DNA of 14,455 bases from Paraglomus occultum (GCA_910592205.1 CAJVPJ010000934.1:1-14455), one strand, 5' to 3'. Numbered from the stretch's first letter, positions 1 through 8,092 are shown. Translations and numbers: made by a program. The notes: generated by a model from the letters alone, not told the origin.

Positions 1-1
1 A

Positions 2-105
2 AACCCCCTCTCGGCAGAACACACCTACGCAATTAATTGCTCTCCCAACCCTATTGTGGACGCCGACCGTAACAATAATAATAATAATAATAAAGTAAAA
101 CATTG
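2..105 (+). CDS. Possible 3' end of a gene entering from the left (unassigned)
   Basis: The first 70 bases are GC-richer than the DNA that follows, as exons are in this genome. Frame 2 is open from the window edge, runs through NPLSAEHTYAINCSPNPIVD and an Asn run encoded by an AAT repeat, and stops with TGA just after. Frame 3 on the plus strand is also open, as is one minus frame, so strand and frame are uncertain. No domain is recognisable in so short a piece. It could equally be exon sequence of a minus-strand gene or an untranslated region. Confidence 0.2.
74..91. repeat. (AAT)6 microsatellite
   Basis: Six perfect AAT units. It either encodes an Asn run at the end of the possible left-edge coding sequence or lies in its 3' flank. 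Similar short AAT/TTA runs occur elsewhere in the window, for example near 455-470 and 11783-11797. Confidence 0.8.
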
Positions 106-860
106 AAATATTAATATAAACAAATGTGCCCAAACAGTAAAGATTGTCTGCTTTCTCAATTACCTTATCAGAATTTAGCTTATCAAGTTTAGAGGTATAA
201 TCAGGGAAGAGTAACCTTGATTTAGTGACAGTTATGAAGACAACAATTAGCTTATTTGTATAAACAAAGTTAATTATAATCTACAATATTCAAATTATTT
301 CTACATCTGCTTGACCTTCTGATTAAAGAAAAACAAAATCATGGTTTATTCCACTGCTTATTTTTATCACAAATGATGAACAATCATATACTCATATCTC
401 TCAAAGATCTATCACGCCACATAGCTTTGATGTGTGATCAACAGTGCAATCAATTATTATTATTATTATTTGGAAATGTCTATGTTGCAATTTCAATATT
501 GACATGTTTTTCATACAATAACAATCTTGTAATTCAGAAAACTTTTTTTTCTGAATTAATTGTCAATATTACCATTTTTTATTATTATATACCAGCAATT
601 ATATTATATTTTGTAACTTAATAATTTTTAATTATTGGTATTAGGTATATCTTGCTCACTCAATATGCTTTGTTTCTTCTAAATTTTAGAATAAAAAGTT
701 GTAATTAAAGTTTACAGCGTTATCCCAATATTAGTGGTGAGTGGTTAGTGTTTGTATTAAACATTTTTTTTTACTTTCAATATATATGTTTTACGCTATT
801 CTTTAATATTGTTCCTCAATATTTTTTTAATTTGAAAATTGCCCAAGGGAGAAAAGAGTC
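106..860. other. AT-rich gene-free stretch
   Basis: The only sizeable open frame (373-621, plus) is rich in Ile, Tyr, Leu and Phe and follows from TTA/TAT-rich DNA. It shows no domain, codon bias or splice signal that would support it. No RNA gene, tandem array or transposon end was seen. It looks like intergenic or old transposon-derived DNA. Confidence 0.5.
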
Positions 861-935
861 GGGACCGTAGCCTCCGTTATATCGAGTTTCACCATGTATT
901 TGCCTTCCACGCAATTGCTCAGTGCTTTACTACTA

Positions 936-1120
936 CAGTCAACTCTCTCTATACGGGTCTTGCATATTAATATACTTTATATCGGTCCAATTTCGCAGAA
1001 CCAAAAAATTCCATATTATTATTGGCAGATCTGTTTTATACCAGCGTTACACGAAATCGTGTACTTTAAATTATATAAAAAATTTTACTTTATACCGGCG
1101 AAGTCAAGTGATTATTTGTA
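936..1120. mobile_element. Decayed end of a pogo/Tigger-like DNA transposon or MITE
   Basis: A TA dinucleotide is followed by CAGTCAACTCTCTCTATACG (936-955), the kind of end seen in pogo/Tigger elements, which insert at TA. Inside it lie short degenerate TATATCGG/TATACCGG words at about 980 and 1092, as in the subterminal DNA of such MITEs. A related end occurs in inverted orientation at 2963-2979 (reverse complement CAGTCGACTCTATACCGG) and another at 7980. No transposase of this family is present. Whether 936 and 2979 are the two ends of one element is uncertain. Confidence 0.4.
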
Positions 1121-1342
1121 TATACATATGTACTGTACTAGGAAACGGGGATCGCTATCGTTATGAGTCCAGAGCGAAAATTCAAAGCAACTTGTATCCG
1201 TCAATGATAATAATAATGTCCTCATCATCAATCACAATCATTGGTCGAAATTATGTGCCGGAGAGAGAAATTCATTATATGATAATGAATCATTGAAAAA
1301 ACCGTTATTATTTATTAGAATTTCTTGAGCAATGTAAACAAT

Positions 1343-1585
1343 ATGGCCGTCGGGGCATTGACAAAAATATCCAAATTGAAGCTTGGTAAACAATCAAGAG
1401 ATAATCGATTTGGTTCTTCAGGAAAATATGAATCATCAGATAACCCTAACACTAACGAGGAAGTCGAGGTACTGAAGCATTTTATACAAAATCGTAATGA
1501 CAAAATAGAGGTTGGTAGAGATAATCTGTTGCTCTTACGACGATTACTGCGTAATATAGAAAAAGAAAATTGGTCTGCAAAATAA
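1343..1585 (+). CDS. Orphan 80-residue coding stretch, possibly a last exon or gene fragment
   Basis: An open frame runs from ATG 1343 to TAA 1583-1585 and is less AT-rich than its surroundings. The product is hydrophilic and charged. A basic N-terminal part (KISKLKLGKQSRDNR) and an acidic Asn/Glu-rich middle are followed by a C-terminal segment of leucine-rich heptad character (DNLLLLRRLLRNIEKENW) that could form a helix. No family is recognised. The frame is open further upstream through a TTG at 1325, and another frame is open without an ATG over 1167-1325, so this may be the tail of a spliced or broken gene. The Tc1-like transposon begins 10 bp after the stop. Confidence 0.35.
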   Translation: MAVGALTKISKLKLGKQSRDNRFGSSGKYESSDNPNTNEEVEVLKHFIQNRNDKIEVGRDNLLLLRRLLRNIEKENWSAK

Positions 1586-1595
1586 AATAAAGATA

Positions 1596-2921
1596 CAGTC
1601 CCCGGCGAAAATAGTGGCGCGTTGGTTAGAATAATTTAAATACGCGTAACGCTGCCAATCGCCCAACATAGACTAATTTTGTTAGCAAATCGGATAGTTC
1701 AGATTACCAAAATAAAATATATACAAACAAACAATAAACATTATTGTCATCTTTGTTTATTTTGCTTTGTAAAATGTCTCCAAACTTCGTAAAAACAAAC
1801 CGTTCTATTGTTAACTTACTTTGGCAGCAAAATATCCGCACTCCGAAAGAAATTTCAAGCAAAACTGGAATTTCCCTACGTACATGCCAACGATATGTCA
1901 GTTTATTAAAGAATAGTGGGAAACTTTGCAAAATTCATAAATCTGGCCGTCCAAGAAAATTGACACCAGAAAAACGACGCCAGCTTGGGATGATCGTCAA
2001 AAGCAATCATTATACGACGGCTACTGAAATGAAGGCTGTCTTGGAAGAAAAGTATCAAAATCTTGAAGTTAGTGAAAGAACTATCCATCGCGAGCTTTCT
2101 CACCCTGGTTATATTGCAATTCTTCCAAGAAAAGTTCATTTATTGACCCAACAAGTAAAACTAATCGCTTATTATGGGCACGTAATTATGAGCATTACAA
2201 CTGGAAAAAAGTTGTTTTTTCAGATGAAACAACTCTTCAAATGTTTCGCAATACAATGTTGGCATGGTCTCGTGAAAAAAAGTCCATTCAACTTATGGTA
2301 AAACACCCCTTTAAAGTCCATGTTTGGGGTGCTATCAATTTTAAAGGAAAAGTCGGTCTATATATCTTTACTGAAAACTTTAACCGCCACTTATATCGTC
2401 AGATTCTAAATAAACAACTTTATGATAATGCTGACGCATTAGTAGGTGGTCGGTGGGTCTTTCAGCAAGACAATGACCCTAAACATACGTCCAGGGATGT
2501 CCAAAATAATCTGAATACCCGTCTCCCACAACGCCTTCTTGCCTGGCCTTCATACAGTCCGGATCTCGATCCTATTGAGAATATCTGGGCTGTTTTGAAG
2601 CATAATGTCGAGAAACATGTTAAAAAAATGATAGCACAGAAAAAAAATCACCCAAAACAATTTTATTAGTATTATTAGGAAGGAACGGGAAGGAATTGAT
2701 AAAAAGGCAATAGTTAATAGTATCATAGCATGCAAATCGAGTTCAAGCATGCATTGATGCTGAAGGAGCACATACAAAGTATTAACATTATAATAAAGTT
2801 GTAGTCCCACTACTTAGCTTTAAGAAAACATACATATTAATATTAATATTTTTTAAATTTTATAATAAAGTACATTTTTAATTTATTATTATAAAAAATC
2901 GCGCGCCATTATTTTCGCCGG
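1596..2921 (+). mobile_element. Tc1/mariner-type DNA transposon (about 1.3 kb)
   Basis: CCGGCGAAAATAGTGGCGCG at 1602-1621 is repeated in inverted orientation at 2902-2921 with one mismatch in 20 bp. Both ends abut TA (1594-1595 and 2922-2923), the target-site duplication of this superfamily. The left end begins CAGTCC before the shared repeat, while the right end lacks the matching GGACTG, as if 6 bp were lost. The length and the single transposase between the repeats fit a Tc1-like element. The transposase is frameshifted, so this copy should not move by itself. Confidence 0.88.
1774..2785 (+). pseudogene. Tc1-like transposase, frameshifted
   Basis: This is a DDE transposase that would cut and paste its own element at TA sites. 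From ATG 1774 the first frame encodes an N-terminal helix-turn-helix region (NLLWQQ.IRTPKEISSKTGIS), a GRPRKL linker and a second helical DNA-binding segment ending near SERTIHREL. Around 2155-2170 the frame changes. The catalytic core continues in another frame with the first Asp in VVFSDETT, the second in VFQQDNDPKHTS, and the Glu in SPDLDPIENIW. By my count 35 residues separate the second Asp from the Glu (DD35E; classical Tc1 is DD34E). After KHNVEKHVKK there is at least one more frame change, because the usual C-terminal ending (AEGAHTKY) occurs in the third frame at about 2759-2785. All three catalytic residues remain, but at least two frameshifts make it non-functional. The TTG at 1744 extends the frame but is not a eukaryotic start. 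Confidence 0.9.
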
Positions 2922-2962
2922 TATCTCGTTACAAGGCCAGAAACTGCTAAAACACTCGTGCC

Positions 2963-2981
2963 GGTATAGAGTCGACTGTAT
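2963..2981 (-). repeat. Inverted pogo/Tigger-like terminal motif
   Basis: The reverse complement reads TACAGTCGACTCTATACCGG, matching the terminal motif at 934-955 in opposite orientation and preceded by the TA expected at an insertion site. It lies 40 bp outside the Tc1-like element. It may be the right end of an element that begins at 936, with the Tc1-like transposon nested inside, or an unrelated decayed end. Confidence 0.35.
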
Positions 2982-3025
2982 TTATAGTTTCAAGAGCGCA
3001 CATTCAATAATCGAAATAATAAATT

Positions 3026-3112
3026 ATGCTTACTATTACGGAAAATTTGACATCGTTTGTCAAAAGAGCAACACCCTCGATCAAAACTATAACGGTAATA
3101 ATAACGAGGTAA
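3026..3112 (+). CDS. Short ORF upstream of BDP1: possible leader exon or fragment
   Basis: ATG 3026 opens a 28-codon frame (NLTSFVKRATPSIKTITVII) ending at TAA 3110. A donor-like GTAATT begins at 3109, and a TACTAAT branch-like site followed by ACAG lies at 3139-3155, so a short intron of about 47 nt is possible. The piece could be a first exon of a vanished gene, an upstream ORF in a BDP1 leader, or chance. No family is assigned. The putative 3' splice site lies 98 bp before the BDP1 start codon. Confidence 0.22.
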   Translation: MLTITENLTSFVKRATPSIKTITVIITR

Positions 3113-3252
3113 TTAATGCAGTTATTCATATTTTTTTATACTAATTATAATACAGGGATCATCATTACCATATTAATATTTGTACGCTGGAATATTTGAT
3201 TTTATATATTCTAATACTGTACTGAATCAAGTAAACTCTAGCAAATAAAATC

Positions 3253-4724
3253 ATGACAAAAACCAGAGGCATAGCAATCGCGATCCCTTCAAGAGATCCA
3301 ATACCCGAAAGAACACAGATAGAACAACTGACGATTGTAGAGACTCTATCACCTCCTGAGCGTCAAGACAAACACAGGAAAATAAAAACAAACAAGCGAA
3401 GAATACGTGCATGGGAGGACGATCCCGACGAACAGCCAGTGAATGTCAATGTTACTACCATGGCAGAACTATGCAAAGACGTAAGGGTTGGTCGGAAATC
3501 AAAAGTTTTTAGGGAACTCGAAAAAGCCAAGTATGAAAAATTTCAAGAGCGAAAGGCAAAAAAAAAACGACTTACTGCGGCAGTTCGATCAACGCCTGTT
3601 GTCGACGAACCAGAAGTCACTCCACCGATACCTCAACAACCACCCCCTCCTCTTCTTTCACCTTCTTCGTCACCTTCTCCATCTTCTCCTTCAATTCGAC
3701 CAACGCAATCTGCCTCGATAATCGAGGGTGAAGAGGTATCCATACTCGATGGTATAGAAGATCCAGACGAAGTCAATAACACAAGGTCTCGGAAAAGTGA
3801 AACCTCAGTTGCTTCTGATATAGACGTTTCTGATGGCGCCCAAGAATATGTCTTGCAGGATGATGGATCGCATACACGACAAAGAACGAATTCTGTTACT
3901 TCTGAACACTCGATTGAAATTGTGCATAGCGATGAGGAGGCGTCACAGGCGGTTGATTCTGGACAAGAGTCGAATGACATTAGAGCTCTCGAATGGGACC
4001 TAGGTGGCATCAAAGAGACGTATGTACAGCTGGCGGAAATTATATTTGAGTTATCGTTAGGGTATCTGATAGTCGACAAAAACTTGGATGTAACACCATT
4101 AGTTGTAAAACTCCTTTGTTGTCAATCTTAATCTAGTACGGCCGCTCCTCAAGTCAGAGTAGTAAACGGGGAAATAGTAATAGACGAGGACTCGTTACGT
4201 ATCGATCGGTCTGCGATGCATAAACCAGTCCAGGAAGAGTTGTTAGAATTGGTGGTAGAAAATCCATACTCAACGATAATAAACAGTGCTAGCTATTCGA
4301 AGAGAAGCCGAGCAAACGAAAAATGGAAGGAGGACGAGACGGAACTGTTTTACAAGGTATCTATTAACATAGCTCGCGTGTACGTGTGTGAATTCTCATG
4401 TAAATATATATTTTGTTGTTTACCATTATAGGCCTTGTCCATGTGGGGCACGGATTTCGAAATAATATCCAAACTTTTTCCAACCCGAACTCGCAGACAA
4501 GTCAAAGCAAAGTTTAAGCGTGAGTCAAGGTTGGACCCAAAAAGAATTAACGAAGCTACTGCAAATCGGATTCCTATAGGTTAATTTTAATATTTGTAAC
4601 GTATATTTGTATATGCGCGCACTCGGTATGATAAGTTGTACTAATAATGACCTGTTTTTCAGATTTAGAGGAATTTACCAAGATTACTGGCGTAACTTTG
4701 AATGTTCAAGACATTTCGGATTGA
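3253..4724 (+). CDS. BDP1: TFIIIB B'' subunit (BDP1), SANT/Myb domain protein
   Basis: BDP1 is the third subunit of TFIIIB, which with TBP and BRF1 places RNA polymerase III on tRNA, 5S and U6 genes in the nucleus. Proposed exons are 3253-4019, 4137-4356, 4432-4579 and 4663-4724, giving 398 residues with matching phases. Residues 68-88 (TMAELCKDVRVGRKSKVF) match the conserved N-terminal block of the family. Residues 125-155 are a Pro/Ser linker followed by an acidic, probably disordered region. VVNGEIVIDEDSL (264-276) precedes the extended SANT domain at about 317-370 (KWKEDETELFYKALSMWGTD, then ISKLFPTRTRRQVKAKFKRE). The last intron has a TACTAAT branch site. The intron 1 donor is ambiguous: GTATGT at 4020 was chosen, while GTATCT at 4062 keeps the same phase and gives 412 residues and a 75-nt intron like its neighbour. 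The protein is shorter than yeast Bdp1 (about 590) but keeps the core. A decayed inverted copy of its 5' part lies at 7408-7860. Confidence 0.9.
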
Positions 4725-4902
4725 GCACCTGTCATTGTATGGAATAAACGGATCATCTTTGTAAGATATTTAGAAATCCCATAGTTTGCTTTATATATCG
4801 AGTTGTTTTGTATCTTAATTGTTATGCTAATTAGACTAATCTGTTGAGTTCGAGTATAGAATATTGATAGGCTTAATAATCGCGAGCTATTTGTATTGCT
4901 GT

Positions 4903-4908
4903 AATAAA
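4903..4908 (+). terminator. Candidate poly(A) signal of BDP1 (AATAAA)
   Basis: AATAAA lies 179 bp after the BDP1 stop. Another AATAAA at 4743-4748, 19 bp after the stop, is also possible. Neither can be preferred without transcript data. Confidence 0.35.
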
Positions 4909-4924
4909 TAATCAAAGGACATTA

Positions 4925-5872
4925 AGTCATGCATTGCAAAATAGTCGACGTGGTAGCAATAAACACGCTCGTAGCAACAACTTTACTGATGAGACGCTTA
5001 TTACAATAACGAAAAGATCTTATTTCAGATATTTCTTGTTAATAGGGCTTTCTATGGCTACCGACCACAGGTAATGTCATTATCCTCATTGATCTCAATT
5101 GTCAGCACCATGAAAAACAGCTTCAAAGGAAGTCTCGTGTGGTAAATGACCCTTTTGGTTATTATTACACATTGAGCTTCTGCCAAATTAAATATCCTCG
5201 TTAGCACAGCCGCTAGTGATGAAGTAATTGATGGTAGCAGCCATCAGGTCCGCTAAAAAGGCCTACTCCTGGATTGCAATCAATCGTATGCTGGATGTAT
5301 TAGCCTACATCAGCAGAAAAGATATACTTTATTTTGGCAGTCTGTACCAAAGATAACTGTCTGAACTTCTTTTTTCGATCATTATAATATACGAAGGTGT
5401 CCGCATACCCGCACATGTTGCGGCTAATGTATTAATATGGCGGCGCTGTTGACGTATTGATTGTTGATAACAAAATTATTCGCCTCGATAGCAAAAAAGT
5501 TTCGTTTTTGATAGATCGGCGGTTGCGTTTTTGATAGATCGGCAAGTACCCCAAATTTAGGTTGCGCTCTTGATATATCCGCAGTAAAGTCACGTTTTCA
5601 CTGATAACCTGAGGCGGTATTAGCTAATCTCTTTCTGTGACTATACATAGTACTATATATGTAGATATAAATCTGCTTTCTTTATATATAATTAATGGGA
5701 TCTATTAGCTAGTAACAAACAATACCGTTAGCAGTCATAGTAGTTGTGGCTAATAAAGACTGCAAATAACGTCGAATATAATATCTTTCTACCTAATCAT
5801 TAATTTTAATATTTAACTCATTTTCAGCGCAAAAATTACGTCTATCAGTCTTACAAGAAATCCCGGTGTGGC
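4925..5872. other. Gene-free stretch between BDP1 and the calpain remnant
   Basis: No open frame of useful length, transposase motif or RNA gene is seen on either strand. Two C-box-like words (TGATGA near 4987 and GTGATGAA near 5216) have no D box at a suitable distance. The stretch contains the triple 22-bp repeat listed separately. It may include the lost 3' part of the calpain gene, which would lie here on the minus strand, but no conserved C-terminal motif could be read. Confidence 0.5.
5499..5582. repeat. Three imperfect 22-bp repeats
   Basis: Units lie at 5499-5520, 5522-5543 and 5561-5582 and share the core CGTTTTTGATAGATCGGC. The first two differ at one position and lie 1 bp apart. 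The third differs from the second at four positions and sits 17 bp further on. On the minus strand the core reads GCCGATCTATCAAAAACG. There is no inverted symmetry and no open frame across it, so it may be a protein-binding cluster or a decayed minisatellite. Confidence 0.7.
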
Positions 5873-5879
5873 ACGTCTC

Positions 5880-7099
5880 AGACGTTGTCATCAAGTTAGG
5901 TCGCCAAGACACTGCCACCGAGACTTCAAGCCACAGTACGTTATTTTAGTTAAAGAAAAATGTTATGAATACCTCTTTGTCCATATGAGCCGTCGATGCT
6001 TTCGTAGTCGCCGTTGATCTTGGCAAATGCCTCTACGTAAAATTACAAATTGCCATAATCAAGAATGTGATAGATGGAAGAGAAAAAAAAATGCAAACCT
6101 ACTTTCAAGAAGCGGAACCCAAGTTTCATTCAGATCCTTGCACATGCTACGATAATATTAATATAATAAATTGTGTATTGTGTACCCAATATAAAACAAA
6201 TTTATGAAATACATCTCGATACCTGAAGGCCAAGTTTGTGCCGTTGTAAAACATGTAATCGTCAACTATGGTACCAATCCAACCAGAACCTTTGAAGAAT
6301 GTAAACCCATAAATCTACATACAATTTAGTTAAGCCAGTTAGAATAATAATATAATAAGAAACAATCTCAATCTGTTAATTTTTACATGTCGATCACTGT
6401 ACCTTGACTGATTCATGAATTTCGACAACAGAGTCAACAAGCCCAGGAACATCAGCAGTCGCAGCAAGAATAGCGAGAAACCAGCGAGCGCCAACTCCAC
6501 CTTTTTTATAACCCCATTCACTTGAGAAAACTATTATGCTCGCGTGAAAAAAGCACACGTACGAAACCGACCTTGCCTAACATCGCCAGGAGTAGTTCCG
6601 TCCACGTAAAATTTCGATTGCGGAGCATTGGTACTAAGACGATTGACGGCAGTGAATCGATACGGTTCACGTGGCTCAAGAGTGGGACTGACATTATTTT
6701 TGTAAAGGCCAACCATTGGAAATTTTGAAATATTACGTTCCTCATCCGTAAATATGCCTCCATTTAGCGCGGCAATTTTCTAATTGTGCATACAATTTAT
6801 TACTTAACAACCTTTCCCATACTTCATTTTGCGTCCAGGGATTCGGTATAAATATAAAGAAGAAAGAGTACGACGTACATATTGGACCAAGTTTCTAAGC
6901 TTTATGATAACATCTGCACGGGTATTCGCAAAGACGACAGTTTCTGTATCTTGTCGCTTTCTCCATTTAGTCTTGAGAACGTCGTATGCTGGGGCATGTG
7001 TCATAGAGTAGCGGGCGTAGAGACATATGTCGTAGTGTTGGTCGTTGATAATGGGGCATGTGCCATAGTGTTGGTCATTGAGAATGGGACGTGTGCCAT
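5880..7099 (-). pseudogene. Calpain-like cysteine protease (peptidase family C2), decayed and truncated
   Basis: Reading the minus strand, family motifs appear in order. An N-terminal 11-residue repeat region begins at ATG 7099, followed by charged linker sequence and IFTDEERN. Then come KFYVDGTTPGDVRQGRF (6565-6618), WFLAILAATADVPGLVDSVV (about 6420-6483), YGFTFFKGSGWIGTIVDDYM (6223-6314), ETWVPLLE (6103-6146) and KAFAKINGDYESIDGSYGQR (5973-6032). This is the order of a calpain protease core up to the middle of the domain. Introns at 6315-6402, 6147-6222 and 6033-6102 keep GT/AG borders and lengths of 70-88 nt, so it was recently a real gene. Defects: the catalytic GDCW motif reads GARW (Arg codon at 6484-6486), stops and a frame change separate GDVRQG from WFLA, there is a frame break near 7000, and frames shift around 6750-6830. 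The catalytic His/Asn half and C-terminal domains are not found. Only a doubtful GDLT remains near 5900. Confidence 0.82.
6984..7099 (-). repeat. 33-bp tandem repeat encoding an 11-residue Met/Ala/His/Thr repeat
   Basis: Units 7067-7099 and 7034-7066 are each 33 bp and differ at four positions. A third, shortened unit (29 bp) covers 7005-7033, and a partial fourth precedes it. On the minus strand the units read MAHVPFSMTNT, MAHAPLSTTNT, TTYVSTPATL and MTHAPAYD. The 33-bp period keeps frame, but the 29-bp unit breaks it. They form the N-terminus of the calpain remnant. Confidence 0.75.
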
Positions 7100-7109
7100 T
7101 TCTGATACG

Positions 7110-7360
7110 TTACCGTGAACAATTTGTTAATGGCTATATAATCGAAAAGATACACCTCGGGCTGACCTTAGAGAAAATTGCCTCTTTTATGGCTTAAGAA
7201 GGCTTATTTGATGTTATACCAGATGTCAATATTTAGCCTATGCGGGCGGCTCGCATATCTCTTTCTACATTTGGATAAATGAATTTTCTTTGAGTTTCTT
7301 TTTTTCAACTGACCCCCAAAACATAATATAAACAAAACACAATTTGTGCTAGATTATATA
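7110..7360. other. AT-rich spacer upstream of the calpain remnant
   Basis: No coding frame or repeat is supported here. It would hold the promoter of the minus-strand calpain gene and the 5' flank of the small plus-strand ORF at 7365. Confidence 0.4.
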
Positions 7361-7364
7361 CACA

Positions 7365-7475
7365 ATGAGCTCGGGTCAGCACCAGGCTAGACTCATGAAT
7401 GTTCCGCAAAGTGTATGGAGACCTTTTCATTCTCAATTATCGAGCTGGATTGTGTTGTCGAATCGAAGAAAGTGA
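7365..7475 (+). CDS. Short ORF at the edge of the BDP1 copy; possible gene start truncated by the duplication
   Basis: ATG 7365 in a fair context (CACAATGAG) opens a 36-codon frame starting MSSGQHQARLMNVPQSVW, which looks protein-like and is GC-richer than its surroundings. After about codon 15 it runs into the antisense of the degenerate BDP1 copy and stops at 7473-7475. It may be the first exon of an unrelated gene cut off when the BDP1 fragment arrived, or chance. No family is recognised. Confidence 0.25.
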   Translation: MSSGQHQARLMNVPQSVWRPFHSQLSSWIVLSNRRK

Positions 7476-7860
7476 CGGAAATGTGAAAGAAGAAGAGGGT
7501 GTTGGTGGAGAGGATTCTTCTGGTTCGTCGGTAGCAAGCGTTGATCGAACCGCCCGCAGTGAGTCGTTGCTATTTGGCCTTTCACCCTTGAAACTTTTCG
7601 TATTAACTGGTTGTCGTCCCATGTATTCTTTGCTTGCTTGTTTTTATTTTCTTGTGTTTGTCTTGACGCTCATGATGTGAGAATCTACAATTGTTGGTTG
7701 TCCTGTCTGTGTTCTTCCGGGTATGGGATCTTGAAGGGATCGCGATTGCTATGCCACTGGTTTTTTTTGTTCATGTTTTAGTAATCGTTACTATTAATGA
7801 ATATTAATATAAATATATCCCAATATACTGTACAAATATGGTAACGATAGTCGTAAAATG
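7408..7860 (-). pseudogene. BDP1 (pseudogene): Inverted, internally deleted copy of the 5' part of BDP1
   Basis: Read on the minus strand from 7774, the sequence follows the start of the BDP1 gene at 3253. It shares GGCATAGCAATCGCGATCCC exactly, then the CGTCAAGACAAACAC block, the TGCGG.GGTTCGATCAACG block and the AATTGAG..TGAA.AGGT.TCCATAC block that corresponds to 3720-3750. The start has extra A bases (8 A for 5) that shift the frame, and the segment for the TMAELCKDV motif and part of the basic region is deleted. Similarity extends 5' of the ATG (ATCGTTACCATA...TTTGTAC), so promoter-proximal non-coding DNA was copied too. That points to DNA duplication, not a retrocopy. It ends near 7408 before any intron and lacks the SANT domain. 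The parent lies about 4 kb away on the opposite strand. Confidence 0.85.
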
Positions 7861-7977
7861 TGTTTAATAATATTACAGTATTAATTATGTTTGAACACTT
7901 TTAATTGTCTGCATCCATCCAAAGTCCACTTAAATAGAAACCCAATAATAGTATATTAATTAGATTTGACGTTTACA

Positions 7978-8092
7978 TACAGTCAACTCTCCCTATTACT
8001 ATAGTCACACCGTTTGGGCAGCTCATTTGTGGAAACTATAGCGAAGATCACAGTCCTGTTCGAGATAATGACCATAGAAGGGGGATTGACTT
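7978..8092. mobile_element. Small MITE-like element with pogo/Tigger-type ends
   Basis: TA followed by CAGTCAACTCTCCCTATTAC begins at 7980. An inverted, diverged counterpart ends near 8091 (reverse complement AGTCAATCCCCCTTCTATGG). The approximately 113-bp interval has no coding capacity. It shares its terminal CAGTCAACTCT with the motif at 936. The right border is eroded (a T run replaces the final G-TA), so the exact end is uncertain. Confidence 0.55.

Noticed and set aside
373-621. 82-codon plus-strand open frame
   Set aside because: AT-rich low-complexity composition (Ile, Tyr, Leu, Phe), no homology or splice context.
3633-4079. 148-codon minus-strand open frame inside BDP1
   Set aside because: It is antisense to the Ser/Pro-rich linker of BDP1, with Ser/Cys/Gly-rich composition expected from that, and no motif of its own.
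6535-6566. 32-nt intron (GTACGT...TAATAG) between GDVRQGRF and the rest of the calpain core
   Set aside because: Too short compared with the 70-140 nt introns elsewhere in the window, and the joined product still lacks the active-site Cys.
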